Assembly (NCBI RefSeq): GCF_963678635.1
Contig: NC_087065.1
Location: forward strand, 18,677,623 to 18,741,622
Source of the DNA: Symsagittifera roscoffensis
Lineage: Eukaryota > Xenacoelomorpha > Acoela > Convolutidae
Length of the DNA stretch: 64,000 nucleotides
Direction: 5' to 3'
Shown here: positions 11,960 through 23,600 of the stretch, in pieces
Position numbering within the stretch: position 1 is the first letter of the stretch
Layout: every line of letters begins with the position of its first letter
Made by a program: the position numbers and the translations under genes
The notes under the pieces: generated by a model
The model's input: only the letters and a program-made list of their open reading frames with translations
Databases searched by the model: none
Told to the model about the DNA's origin: nothing

Positions 11960-12978
11960 ATGCCAACACTTCATTGGACAGCTTACTACAATTATACTAA
12001 CCCCCTTTATCTACCACTAACTAATACTAATGAAAATATCGAGAAAAACAAAAATATACTATATAAACTCACCACATCATTAACACCTCGACAATTTACT
12101 TACGTTGGATATAAAAAGTTATTAAAAACATTCACCGCACCCCGAGCTAACAATTTCTCAATAGAATACTACGATCATAATATCATCCGTCCTAACCAAG
12201 ATCAATTTTTAGACGAAGATCGCTTTGCAAACACGCAACTAACCGAATTTTTTAAAAATAATTTATTTAAACATCATACCTATTCACACTTAAAATTTTT
12301 GATAAAAAGCACGATCATATAATTTCAGAAGCACTAGTTGACTTACAAGCATATGAAAGCTTCTCTGATAAATTTCAGTTATTTTCACTAACCTTTCACT
12401 TTCTTTTACCACAGGAACGCGATTTGCACTGTTCCCTCGATATAATGTTATGCACTAAACAAACGCACACTTACACATATTATTGTTTTATACAAAACCA
12501 TTTTGATTTACACACACCATCACGACAACCCCATCACCGTTTTCAGTTTATCAACTTGAAATACACATCACCACTCTTTCCTAATTTTACGTATTGCATT
12601 AAAAATACTAACCTCCACGGCATCCTCCGCAACTACGACCCAGTTACCCAAATGTATATATTCTGTCCCATCACGAAGACCTTCAAAGATGAAGAATCAA
12701 GACCCTTCATTATCCCGCATGAATTCATACAACCTATCGAAATACCCATACTAGAATTTATTCATAACACTAAATATAATCATAAAATTTACAACCTAAT
12801 CCAAAACACACCTCATGAATTCGCAGTAGGCACAGAAGAACTAAACACCATCAACACACTTCAATTTCTTTGGCCACTGCTACAAACTAAAAATGTCATT
12901 CGCATACTAGCCAAGATATTAACAACATCAGACTTAATTCACGACATCTTCCCACATGGCTTTTTCACAGATGAATAA
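11960..12978 (+). pseudogene. additional 3' ORF of unknown family
   Basis: Two frames, 11960-12322 and about 12302-12978, join across a single indel near 12,300 to give about 340 codons. The product looks globular: mixed composition, aromatic-rich, with paired His/Tyr/Cys stretches (THTYTYYCFIQNHFDLH) and a C-terminal segment NVIRILAKILTTSDLIHDIF. No membrane helix, zinc motif or known enzyme motif is visible. It lies after the envelope, where complex retroelements carry accessory genes. I do not recognise it. Confidence 0.5.
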
Positions 12979-14640
12979 TGTAAATACGAATTAAAATACT
13001 TTTAACTAATAAATTCAAAATTGTACTAACCATTTTCTATCAATGTTTAATTTTTTCTTTTAGTCTTCACACCATAACCATCTACAAAACAGAAAAAAGA
13101 CAAATAAAAATACAAACTTGTTAATTTATATAAAAAAACTCCTAAATCTTTCGCACTAAATAATGTAGTAAAATTCATACCCAATGTAAAATTTTATTTA
13201 TAAATTATTTCCCCAAGAAGCAGTAAAATTCCATACGATAAAAATTTATAATTTTGAACTTCCCCAAAAGCAGTAAAATTCAATTTCTAAGCAATAAATT
13301 CATATAATGAGAAAGCAGTACTAACCTTTTCAATATTTTCATTCATTCGCACAAGAATTCTACCCAAACACGCACAGCTCGCCCACGAAGAATTGTTTAA
13401 ATAATGATTTTATGTTTCAAGTTTTCACTAACAACAACTCAAACAAGCGATAACAAGTTTCAAACTTTCCTTTAACCCGGTTGGAAAGGAATTATATACT
13501 AAACCAAACTAACCAACGCAGCTTACTAAACACCACAAATCATAAAAGACAGCATGACTAAGAAAAGAAAACCAACGGTACCCAAACCGGATTAACCCAG
13601 CTTAAAACTGGATAATTTATTCTTTTGAAGACTATTATAAAGTCTAAGAAAGAAATAATAAAACACAAAAAAGTCGTAAGACAAACCCAAACCAAAAACA
13701 ATTTGATTTTTGAAAAAAAGGACACAACCAAAGTAACATAAGAAAGACCAGACAAAACCAACACAAAATGTTATCACATAACAGGACCTCTCAAAGAAAC
13801 AGCATACAATCATACTCCCACTCCTGGCCTAACCCACCAGAGAAGGACGTCCAGAGCATGCTGATAGCCGGCCTAACCCACCGCGCTACACCCACGCTTT
13901 GTGACCACACTTCAATTTTTAATAAGAGGTACTCAAGGGTGAGTAACTCTTCAAAATAACTGAACTAAAATAAAGCGCTTTTGTGAAAACAACTAACTAA
14001 GATCATGACTAAAAACCAAATTAACAAAAGTTTATAAAATGTAAATCATAATATGCAGTATAAAGATCATACACAACAACAAAGACGAACATCCAAAAAC
14101 TAGATGATCCCATCACACTCAAACAAAAGAATGGCCAAACACAACCGACATGCCGTCCACAATCACGACTCAAAGGATTTAGAGTACGACTTGACTTCGC
14201 AGAAAAGGACTTCATTGAACTAGACCAATGACCACCTCGATGTTCAAGTATATGTACAGATCCGAGTTACAAGGCATCCCCTCCAAACACGATTTTCACG
14301 CCATTCCCAGACAAGGCTGCACAGAAAACAGTTCTCTACTAATACATAAATCTGACATAGCAGACCATTTTGAAAACGGATTGATTTCATTGGGGATCAC
14401 AGTCGTTGTCAAATGACAAGATAACAATTTCCTGTCCCTAATTCTAGCGTCCTGGAACGTTCTTCTTTAAGAGGAACCGGATAAGAAAAGGATGTTCGCC
14501 AAATACCAACGTTCATCATCCATCCTTCAATTACAGAAAGAAAGATAATTCTAAAAACCCTGTAAACACCGGAACGGGTGGAACCTGATCTAAACTACAT
14601 TTTATTATTGGATAAATTAGATATTTTATCACTATAAAAT
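12979..14640 (+). other. A-rich 3' non-coding part of the retroelement
   Basis: No credible coding frame. Composition stays A-rich. A 13-nt direct repeat (GGCCTAACCCACC) occurs at 13,826 and 13,870. A TATA-like tract (AATTATATACTA) lies near 13,489. This interval should hold the polypurine tract and part of the 3' LTR, but neither can be delimited without the 5' LTR. Confidence 0.5.
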
Positions 14641-14695
14641 ATTTAATATTAACCAATCATATTCCATCAAACTAACAACCCACTTATTTGTAAGT

Positions 14696-14719
14696 GCTGA
14701 AATTACTTGTAATTTCAGC
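14696..14719. repeat. perfect hairpin near the presumed retroelement end
   Basis: GCTGAAATTAC and GTAATTTCAGC are perfect reverse complements around a 2-nt TT loop. It sits just after the loss of A-rich strand bias. It could belong to the 3' LTR (R/U5) or to flanking DNA. Confidence 0.8.
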
Positions 14720-17700
14720 AGCAGAGAGATTTGAATTTAACTTAGAAATTAGTTACCTCTCCGAGAGAACTTCAGCAGTCGCAATAAGCCAGTATACTCT
14801 AGATCTATTGAGCCAGCAGAGACTAGTTAAACACCCTGAGTAAGATTAGGATCGGTATTAGACTAAGAAGTTGCACGAATCTATCCGGCCGAAAATACGA
14901 TAGCGTGACGAGCAGACGGTGTACCCTATCCGAAATTACTCTATGAGTTATACCCCTACACCTTAACTCACTCATTCGATGTCAGCGAATACTGTAAATT
15001 TATGGTCTCGGAAGCGCATGAAATTAATTAACAACATTCGCAGCATGTTTTGGTCGACATGGTGAAACTTCCGGTGAAAATTTGGCGCTTATCGAACTTA
15101 ATTGGATTTAATCGGGCTTAGAACTGAGTGATGCCGAACGTATTTTTCTCGATCCGAACTTATTTTTGTCGGTGAGGTCTTACCGGGATTACGTAAATGT
15201 AATTTTGATGAGATTCAAACCTTTCTCAGATTTTTTTCAATAGACTTAAGCCGAACAAATGAGGCGTAGTAAGTTTGTAACAGAAAAAATTGTCTTCAGC
15301 CCAAATCATTCCAACTCTTTCACGGCTGTTTTTTTTTATGAATTGTGATAGAATCAAAAATTTTTTCAAGCTTGTTCAAAATCTGCTGAACATGGATCAC
15401 CGAGTTTAATTGTCTCTTATGATGTAAGTTCAAGTCATTTTTTCACTTGCTGTTCAAGTGCTGTATTTTCGGCTTTAATATTGAAGGAAGTTGATCAAGC
15501 ACCGTCTGGCAAAGGAAGCAGACCATTAATTTGTACCGCCAATTAACACAATGGATCTTTCGTTATAAGAGCTGAGAGGATTCCGGACAACATGGAGATT
15601 TCTAAGAACGTTACTAATTTCTTAGGCGCCGACAAAAATTTTTAACCCTTGGTTTAAATTGGAACAACGAAGGTACGGCCATGGTAGCTCAGAAGGACAT
15701 CCTTTGTAAACATAAAGCAGCAGCGGCAGCTTGATGGTTTCTGGGAGAGGCTAGCTTGCGGCTAGCACATTATGGCCATCGATGGTTTTAGAAAATTTAC
15801 AGACGAAGTGCTGATGACATCATTTTGCTAAGTAGAGCTTTCTCGTAATGCCTGCTTACTCACGACTTTTAGTTCTGTTCCCAAAAAGTTACACGCACTT
15901 ACCCCGAATAATTTTTTGGTTGAAACAAACACCACAGGCGCTCTGCCAGAGCGCACTCCTACACAAACGCTATCTCAGTGTGCTGTTTTAAGGCTTACGT
16001 CCCGACGCTCAAAAAACGCACAAAATGGCCAGCAGCTTCCGACCAATATTTGGAGTTTCAGTTTGGATTCGTTTTAGCAGTCAAAAGACCGCTTGTTTCT
16101 CGCATAAAAAATCCCTAAAGTACGGGAAAGATGATATAGCACTTTCCACAATCCTGAAGACAGTTTTAGGTAATTGTGTCCAACCAACAGTGAGTTTCGT
16201 TCCCGTCTTTGATGATCCTGGGATGGAGGGTGTCGATCGACCAATTGAGCATATAAAGTAAATGCAATGAAGTGTTGAAAGATATTATTGGTTGGCCGAG
16301 CAGCTCACGCTTTTGAGTAGAAACTCTTGTCCAGCGTGTTTCAGAGTCACTTGAGGTCTCACCGGACAAGTTTTTTCAGTGTTTTATAGAAATTTGTAGA
16401 AACGAAGAATAGATCTCCAGCGTAATTGACATAGAAAACAAAAAGTAAGCTGTGCTTAAATTGGAAAAGAGTGGTTTCAAGAAGAGCCCCATGAACAAAT
16501 TGGATTGCCCCGAAACTTTTTGCAAATAGTGAAATATATGGCTTGAGTTACGCTTACATTTTCTGTGGGGTCCTCTCGCCATAAAAACGCAAAGAACGTT
16601 GATTCAACTCAGCAATACGACTTACATAAACAACTCTTCCATTTCTGCGGATACTTATGATCTCTGAAGCGCTTTAAAACAAAGAACAGATTACGGGTTT
16701 TGCAGTAGATTTTGCAGACGCACCGCTTAAATTTTACCGACTTTTTAACATTTTATTGGGTTCAGAACTGGATGATGCCAAAATGAAGCCAAAATCAGAA
16801 CTCAGATACATGTTGCTCAAAATGACATCCATTTCAGACAGACAGGCCCGCGTTGATCAAGGGAGGTTATCTTGAAAGAAGATGCATCTCTCTGAAAAGT
16901 CTTGCAAGATTCTTGCAAGACAACCTCCATTAAATAGAACCTTAATTCTAGCAAGATATTTAAAAAACATGAGTTTTTTGTGAAAAAATTTTTTACACAA
17001 GAAGAAAAATAAATTTTTTTATTAGCAGACACTTTACCATTAGCAAGTAAAAACGTTTAATTACTTAAACAAATCAACTTAAAAAAGAAAAAACTTTTTA
17101 CCTCATAATAAAGATAAAGTTAATTATTTATCGGATTTATGTTAACACAAAGTATCTCAAGCTAATTGACTCTATTTATTAAACTTCTGACAAAAAATAA
17201 AAGATTCAAATTTAACCGCTAAAGTTGCAAAACTGGATGAAAAATTCCAATCAAGTCGAAAAAACATGTTTTTGAAAATTTCAAATTGAAATGCATAAAT
17301 TATAACGACAACCTATAACGATAATCTATACTGAAAGTCACATTTCTTAATGTTTCGGAACTCTTATCGTTATTGTGAAATTTAATTATAACTAAGTTTC
17401 ATGCTAAGTGCACACAACTACCTAAAAGTTACGAAATATAACTAACAGTTATAACCCAAAATAACACAAAAAGCGCAACAATGTAAAGTAGCATAAAAAA
17501 GAACAAAATGATGTGTAGCGAAATGATTTCGCTACTGCCCCCACACTTGTTAAGAGTGATGCAGTGCTCGGTAAATAGTTTTAATCATCAAATTAGATTT
17601 GCCATTTGTTTTAATTGCCTTAAATAATAAATTTGTTTTCAATGAAAGGACCAATCAGCGCGCCAAACATAAGAGCAGTCCTTCAGAACATTTCTAAGAT

Positions 17701-20202
17701 CGCTAAGATTTCTACGAACACGCCATCATGGGTCCCTTGGAAAGATCTTCGATAATGAATTGCTCAAGAACTAGCAGTTATGTCACGAGTTCTTTGATCT
17801 TGTTATACCTTTGATCGTGACGACAAAGTTTAAACATGTTTAAACATTTGTCGTTAGATTTCAGTGACTTACACAAACCCATTTCTGCGCTTATCCAGTG
17901 CACAAATTTGCCTCAATAAAATTTTGACAAGAATCCATTTATGAGAGAATTTTATTGAGTACCACGGATATCTTTTCAAGCTTTTGTAAAATTTTGGCAA
18001 GATATCTACGATGACTTGATAATTTTGTTGTGGATAATTATGACCAATTCAAGAAACATTTTGACAAGATATGCATATCACTTGGATAATTTAAATAAGG
18101 ATCGTAACAAAAATAATTGTGATCAAGGTAAGATTACTCAAGACCGAAACAGTAGGTTCCAAATGCATTTGAACCAGACTCTTTTCAGTTTTAGATGTGA
18201 CTTGAAAAATTTCATTTTTTTTCGATTTTTTTGTTGACATCGAAATAGTACAGGGCTGAACTGAAGTATTATGCACATGACGCATAAAAAATGAAATAAA
18301 AATGCGAAAGTGAAAAACGATGTTAAGAAAAAACTTGCTCAGAATTACAGAAAAAATAATATGATTCCTATTGGTTAGAAAAAAAAAACCCAATACGCAT
18401 AAAGTTTCTAGGGATGTATGTAACAAACTTAATCATTATTTTACAACAGTTCAATTTCATACACAGATAGAAACAGTTCTACGCCAGAATTTTTTTTCAA
18501 GAAAAAAAATTTGTGAAAGCGAACTATCAAACATTACAATTTGTTTTTTGAATAAGTTTGGCACAGACGGTTATGATTTTATGTTTGCTTCGAATAAACT
18601 AATATTCGCTACTGTACCAGTTCCAACAAGTATTCGAATTCATTTCATATTGCATTCCATCTCTCCCCCCTCCCCCTCTTCAAGTAAAGTTTTTGTCTTC
18701 GAGCGTTTGCTCTATAGTTGAATAATTAGTTATCTTGAAAAATTCAATCGCTCTAAACCAAACCAATTCGGTTTTTAAAAAAATAGGAACTAATGATGCA
18801 ATCATCGAGCTATCTCAAAACATTTGGGACCACTGGGAAAACAATTCTAAAAAACTTGATGTGATATTCTTTTCTTGTATTTGCAAAAAAGCATTTGATA
18901 CAACGGAGCATTTTTTGTATTGCAAAATTTACAATAATGCGGAATTAGAGGACGTTTAAACGATTTAATTAAAAGTTAAGTGTGTACATAGGACTGCAAA
19001 ATGAACTTTGAAAAGCATTCAGTAGTACCCAAGAAAAAGCTAGGTTGTTTTCTTGGAATCTTCTACTAACTAAGAAAAACCTTGAAATCAAAACAACTAG
19101 CGAGAGCATACAAAAGCTTGCAAACAATATTTCAATATGATGTTCTGCTATAAGGAACAGCAAATAAAATTAAGTTAATTGTGTTAGAATATAGACGCCC
19201 TAGGTTAGTTCGGGTAATGTTTCGTAGGAAAAAATTTTGGCAATGAAAACATTACTTACCAGCATAAACTACATTCGATAAAGAATTAGCATCGGTATGA
19301 AATTTTGAAGCTTTCAAGCAAAATTATTTGTGGTGATATAAATGGAAATGCAATAAAAACCATTTCTGACCAAAGAAGATTTGGTAAAACTTGGAAGTAG
19401 TCGGACCTGTTCACAAAAATTGACCTTTTTGAGTTTATCAATCCAATCTTTAACTTTACTGATTTATATTAAAATCTTATGCTGAAAAAAAATGGGCAAG
19501 AATTGATTTTTAGCCAATTTGCCATACTATACAGGAAAAAACATTAACTTTATCAAATTTTACCGTTCAATGAAACTGTTTTACACAATTTATAAATGTT
19601 GGAACAACATCATTTAAAACTTCAATGCAGTCTATTTCATTGGAGATTTGTAATTTTAGGCTTTTTAAAGTTTCAGCTTGGAATCCAGTTTTGTTTAGCT
19701 TCGCTATGTACTCTTCAAGTGACGTTAAGATGCTTGAGCAATTGAGGGCCGAAATTTAGCTCGGGATCGGCCAGCAATCAGTGGTAACTCACACTGAAAC
19801 AGAATGAATTTTGATTGGTTAATGCTGCTAGTTCTAAGAGATATGAAGAGGCAAGTTTATCTAACATTTTTGCCTGCTTTGGTCCCTGAAACTATTCTGA
19901 TTCTATGTCAATAATTTTAAGAGTTACGCAGGATTCATATGACTTTTTTCACTCGGTTTAAAACTCTAATTGAGTATAATAAAAACAAAAAAACTCCCAT
20001 ATAGTGACGGGAGAGCCTAATGTTTTTTTTATAATGACACAAAATTGAGACCAGTGTGCCAATACTTTGGAGGCTGTCGAAGCCCTCCTAAATTTTTTCT
20101 GAATACGAAAGATTTTAGAATTTTCGAAACATGACTAGCTTAGCAAAGAAAAACTAAAAAATTAGCCCGCTTTACCTGGGTTTTAAGAAACAGTTATGCG
20201 AA
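14720..20202. other. long stretch without recognised genes
   Basis: Composition is near strand-symmetric. Short ORFs of up to 116 codons (for example 16,025-16,261 and 18,371-18,721) have no recognisable domain and look random. A perfect 18-bp palindrome GTTTAAACATGTTTAAAC lies at 17,829-17,846. The motif ATCCAGTGCACAAATTTGCC at 17,894-17,913 recurs in diverged form at 63,351 and inverted near 50,138, so part of a dispersed repeat is present. Additional 3' exons of the - strand gene to the right could be hidden here, but I could not identify any. Confidence 0.6.
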
Positions 20203-20282
20203 TTAAAATGGGTGGTCATAAAAATTCAAGAAAAAACATTGCACTGTTTTTGAAAAAAATTGTATGGTAAGTAAATACGCAC

Positions 20283-20619
20283 CATTTTGTTCAGAAGAAG
20301 TCTCATTGGCGTTTTCGACGTTGTTCTTCCCTTCTTTTATATCGTATAGTGTCTTTTCCCGCTTTATCTTTTCCTTTGTCTTTTCCCGTATTTCCTTGAC
20401 GGCACTGGTTGATTTGTACTTTTGGACAGTGGCATTCAGTTTATCTAGTGCCAGAATCATTGTGACGATGGCTCCAAAAATACTCCAGATGTCTCGCTTC
20501 TTCAAAGATATTTTTTCGCTCAAGTGACCGTCGGCCCATCGAAACATAGACTCGCTGTATGTAGTCCGGCTTCTCTCTTCGGCTGTGGTGCAATTGGGTT
20601 TGATATGAATTGAGTCCTT
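20283..20619 (-). CDS. exon 6: sequon-rich segment, short hydrophobic stretch, charged helix
   Basis: Acceptor AACATTTTTTCAG at 20,620. It encodes KDSIHIKPNCTTAEERSR, a hydrophobic run (IWSIFGAIVTMILAL, exon residues 44-58) and a Lys/Glu-rich likely helix (KEIREKTKEKIKREKT). A donor AAATG|GTGCGT gives phase 1 and predicts further exons toward lower coordinates. If it is not used, the frame reads on to a stop at 20,203, adding about 25 hydrophobic residues. Confidence 0.6.
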
Positions 20620-23600
20620 CTGAAAAAATGTTTTAAGACATTTTTGCAAAAATTAGGCCGAGTTGGTTCAGCATTATGCGAAACTATTTAAAGCCATATG
20701 GCAATTATCTTCATATTTTTCCACTTGGTTCTTGAGCAATCAATTTAATATTGAATTTTTTTCACATTAACTTGAATTTTTTCAATGAATTAATTAATTT
20801 TATTTCTTTTTTTTTTGCAGTTATTCTTGTAAGCAACCGATTACAAGTCTTGATTGAGGGAGCGGTCGGAGCAATACACATACTGCGTTATCTGTTTTGA
20901 CGGAGTTGCAGTCAATCATTCCACCTGCGTTGGCAAATGAACACATGTAGGTTGGCTGAAACAATTTAACATTAGAAAACTTTCGAAAATGTTTTCGTTT
21001 GATATCAAGAAACATTTGTTTTTTCATTTGTTTTAAGCTCTAGCGTTAATTTTTGCTTTTTTGTGGGGCAAAAAGAATGACATAGCTTTTCAAAATGGTA
21101 GCAATATTTGTAATTAAAAGAGTAAGCAAAACTTTGGGCTATTTTTGTGTAAACCTCTGCTTGAATTTTTCTCATCGTGACATGGTGCTTCTCATGTATT
21201 ATAGTGGCATCATTCATCGTGAGCATAGTGGCAGTTTCACTGGACACTAGTCGGAATGATGTCCTCTCTTTACTGATGAAGTCGTTGAAAGAGTAGAGCG
21301 CTTTGAGGTTGTCTGATGAGCGGATGAGACTTTCCATTTCCTGAAATCTAAAAAAAATCTCTTAATCACAAAAATGTATTACCTCTTTTGTTTTCGATTG
21401 CTTCTTTTAATGTCTGGAAACATTTATTGAATTGTAAATGTTTTAAGTTTTGGTATAAGAAATTGCATTTTCGAAAAACGGTTCTGATTATCAGCTGAAA
21501 TTGATCTAAATCAGGGAAGAATTTGGGCACAGGTACAACCAGGAAGGGTTCTATTTTATGGCGCCTATTTTTGACTGTTATGTCCAAAAAAATATTCTTG
21601 GACTCAATTCATTTTAGTCAGTAAACTAAACGAGGAAATTGGGAGAACGTAGAAAAATCCATTGTAAAATTTAACTGTGCTGAGGCTACAGTTTTCGGAT
21701 AAATCATGTTATTTATGTCGAAAATCGATAAGCTTTTGAAATGAATCAAATTAGTTGACTTCTACAAACTGTGAACCTACTGCGTGTTTGTGGCCTGATA
21801 GTCCATGAGAATGTAGAGTGGATGTAAGAATTCGCTTTTGGGCGACCTAATCTTGGCATAGACTGTCTCCTTCACCTCCCAGAAGGAGGGCCCTTCTATC
21901 AACATCAAACTCAGATCCATCTTCTCAAAACTGAAGAGCACATGAAAAGCAAATGGAATTATGCTGATTTAAAATGAAATTATGCTAGGTGCGGGGGGGG
22001 GGTCTATTATTATGACAGAAGTAACAAAGGACGAAAATTTTCAAAAAATCAACCAAGAGCGGATTCAGGGGGATGTGGACCAAGGGCCCTCGGCTAGTCC
22101 TAACTGTTCCTGTTCAAAACCTGCAAAAAAATCCCAAAGCTTTTGACTAAATCACGTCTTTTTTTGCGCAAATATTTAGTTGTCCTATAATGAAAATGAC
22201 AAAATCCCTCCCACTCCCAAACAGCTCACTAATATACCCACTTATATTTTTCGACGAAAAAAGCTCAAGCCTTAGCTTTGCTGAATGGTCACAAAACAGT
22301 TGGGCATTTGGCCCTTCTAGAACTAGCATGACGAGTTTTTCCCTTAGTTACAGTTTAGGCGTGCGAAGGATCCATTTGTTGTGTCTTCAAATCAAATGCA
22401 AAATCTTTTTTTTTCAATTATGTTCAATCATGAATCTTTTTAGAAAGAATATATTACGCTTCGTTTAATTACGTTTAACTAAGACGCCTTGTTCAGCAAA
22501 ATAAATAACACGTCATACCTATTTTCCCTCGAGGTTTCAACTTTTGTTATAACTGTCGCCATAACTTCAACTTTTGTTATTATTTGGAAAACTGAAACCA
22601 CAATTTATAACTTCCAGCTATTATTTAGTTATTAATATGTGGCGTGTGATCTGATTTCGCGCCATATCGGTGGCGCAAAACGGGCAGTCACTTATGCCCT
22701 TTTTCTCAGAAAATAAACTTCAGTTTAATCAGACTGACATGATTTTTTCCAAATTCACTAGACTGAGATACCATTTTTTGGATAATTTCATTGGCAGTGC
22801 CTCAGTGATTTGACTGAATACTTAAAAGGAAATTTTTATTCTTATAAAGTCAAGTATTGCTTCATAAAAACCATCAGCCTGAACTTGTTTTTATGAATGG
22901 ACAACCACATGTATAACAATTTTCTTATTAAATAACAGTTGTTGCAACTGAACCAGTTTATTTTTCAATGGATGTCAAAGAAAATAGCTTTTTTTTAAAA
23001 AGTGAATTCAGGAAAGAAAAACTCCCTTGGGATTCCAAAGCTTTTTGAGGTCATTATGTTAAGTCTATATGGTGCGACTGCAGGACAAAATACTTTAATT
23101 AGAACTGACTATCGTCAAAAAAAGGTTCTCATATAATTTTCAACTCTGTCCATATTTGGGGCGCGGGTGCTTTTATTATCTCAATGGTTGACTATCTGTG
23201 TTGTTTTTATGGAGTTAGCTACTGTAAATAATCTCAAATGAAAAGCTGGAGGGATTCGCTACTGTTAGATAGAATGTTCAGACTGCCCTATGACGTCGAT
23301 CAAAAGCTTTTCTGTTACTAAATATATTTTAAAAGGTTCGAAAAACTTTTTGAGGTCAAACTGCGCATTTAAAGAAAAGTAAGCAGATTCCGCAACAGGT
23401 CGATATTAGTTTTGTCGCCGAATCTACGACAATGCTATTTTTTTCTTTTTTCTACTGTTTTGGATTCCACGAACATATAGTTAAAACACTGCATTGCTCA
23501 TAATCGCTTCGAAAAAACGTCAGATATAGCGCAATCCACGACAACGTATGCGGAATTTGGAACAATTTGCTTTATCAACGCACAAATCATATTATATATG

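Larger units (their letters stand above)
1..14640 (+). mobile_element. Ty3/gypsy-type retroelement with envelope-like gene, 5' truncated by window edge, degenerate
   Basis: The domains run in Ty3/gypsy order: gag with zinc knuckle, aspartic protease, reverse transcriptase, RNase H, integrase, then envelope-like and extra 3' coding regions. Integrase after RNase H separates it from Ty1/copia. The + strand is strikingly A-rich and G-poor across the whole stretch, as in many retroviruses and retroelements, and the bias fades near 14,640. That fade is the only basis for the right boundary, because the 5' LTR lies outside the window and no LTR pair can be compared. Many stops and frameshifts show the copy is inactive. 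It is an old genomic copy of an errantivirus-like or endogenous-retrovirus-like element; the exact lineage is not assigned. Confidence 0.9.

Noticed and set aside
16025-16369. Overlapping ORFs of 78 and 67 codons on opposite strands, somewhat GC-richer
   Set aside because: No domain, no splice sites in matching phase with the - strand gene, and no partner in the window.
20264-20527. + strand ORF of 87 codons
   Set aside because: It is the antisense shadow of exon 6; splice sites and phases support the - strand.
21366-21587. ORF on the - strand starting MDITVKNRRHKIEPF as an extra exon between exons 3 and 4
   Set aside because: No acceptor and donor pair keeps the phase into exon 4 except a poor site, whereas exon 3 joins exon 4 directly in frame at a strong acceptor.
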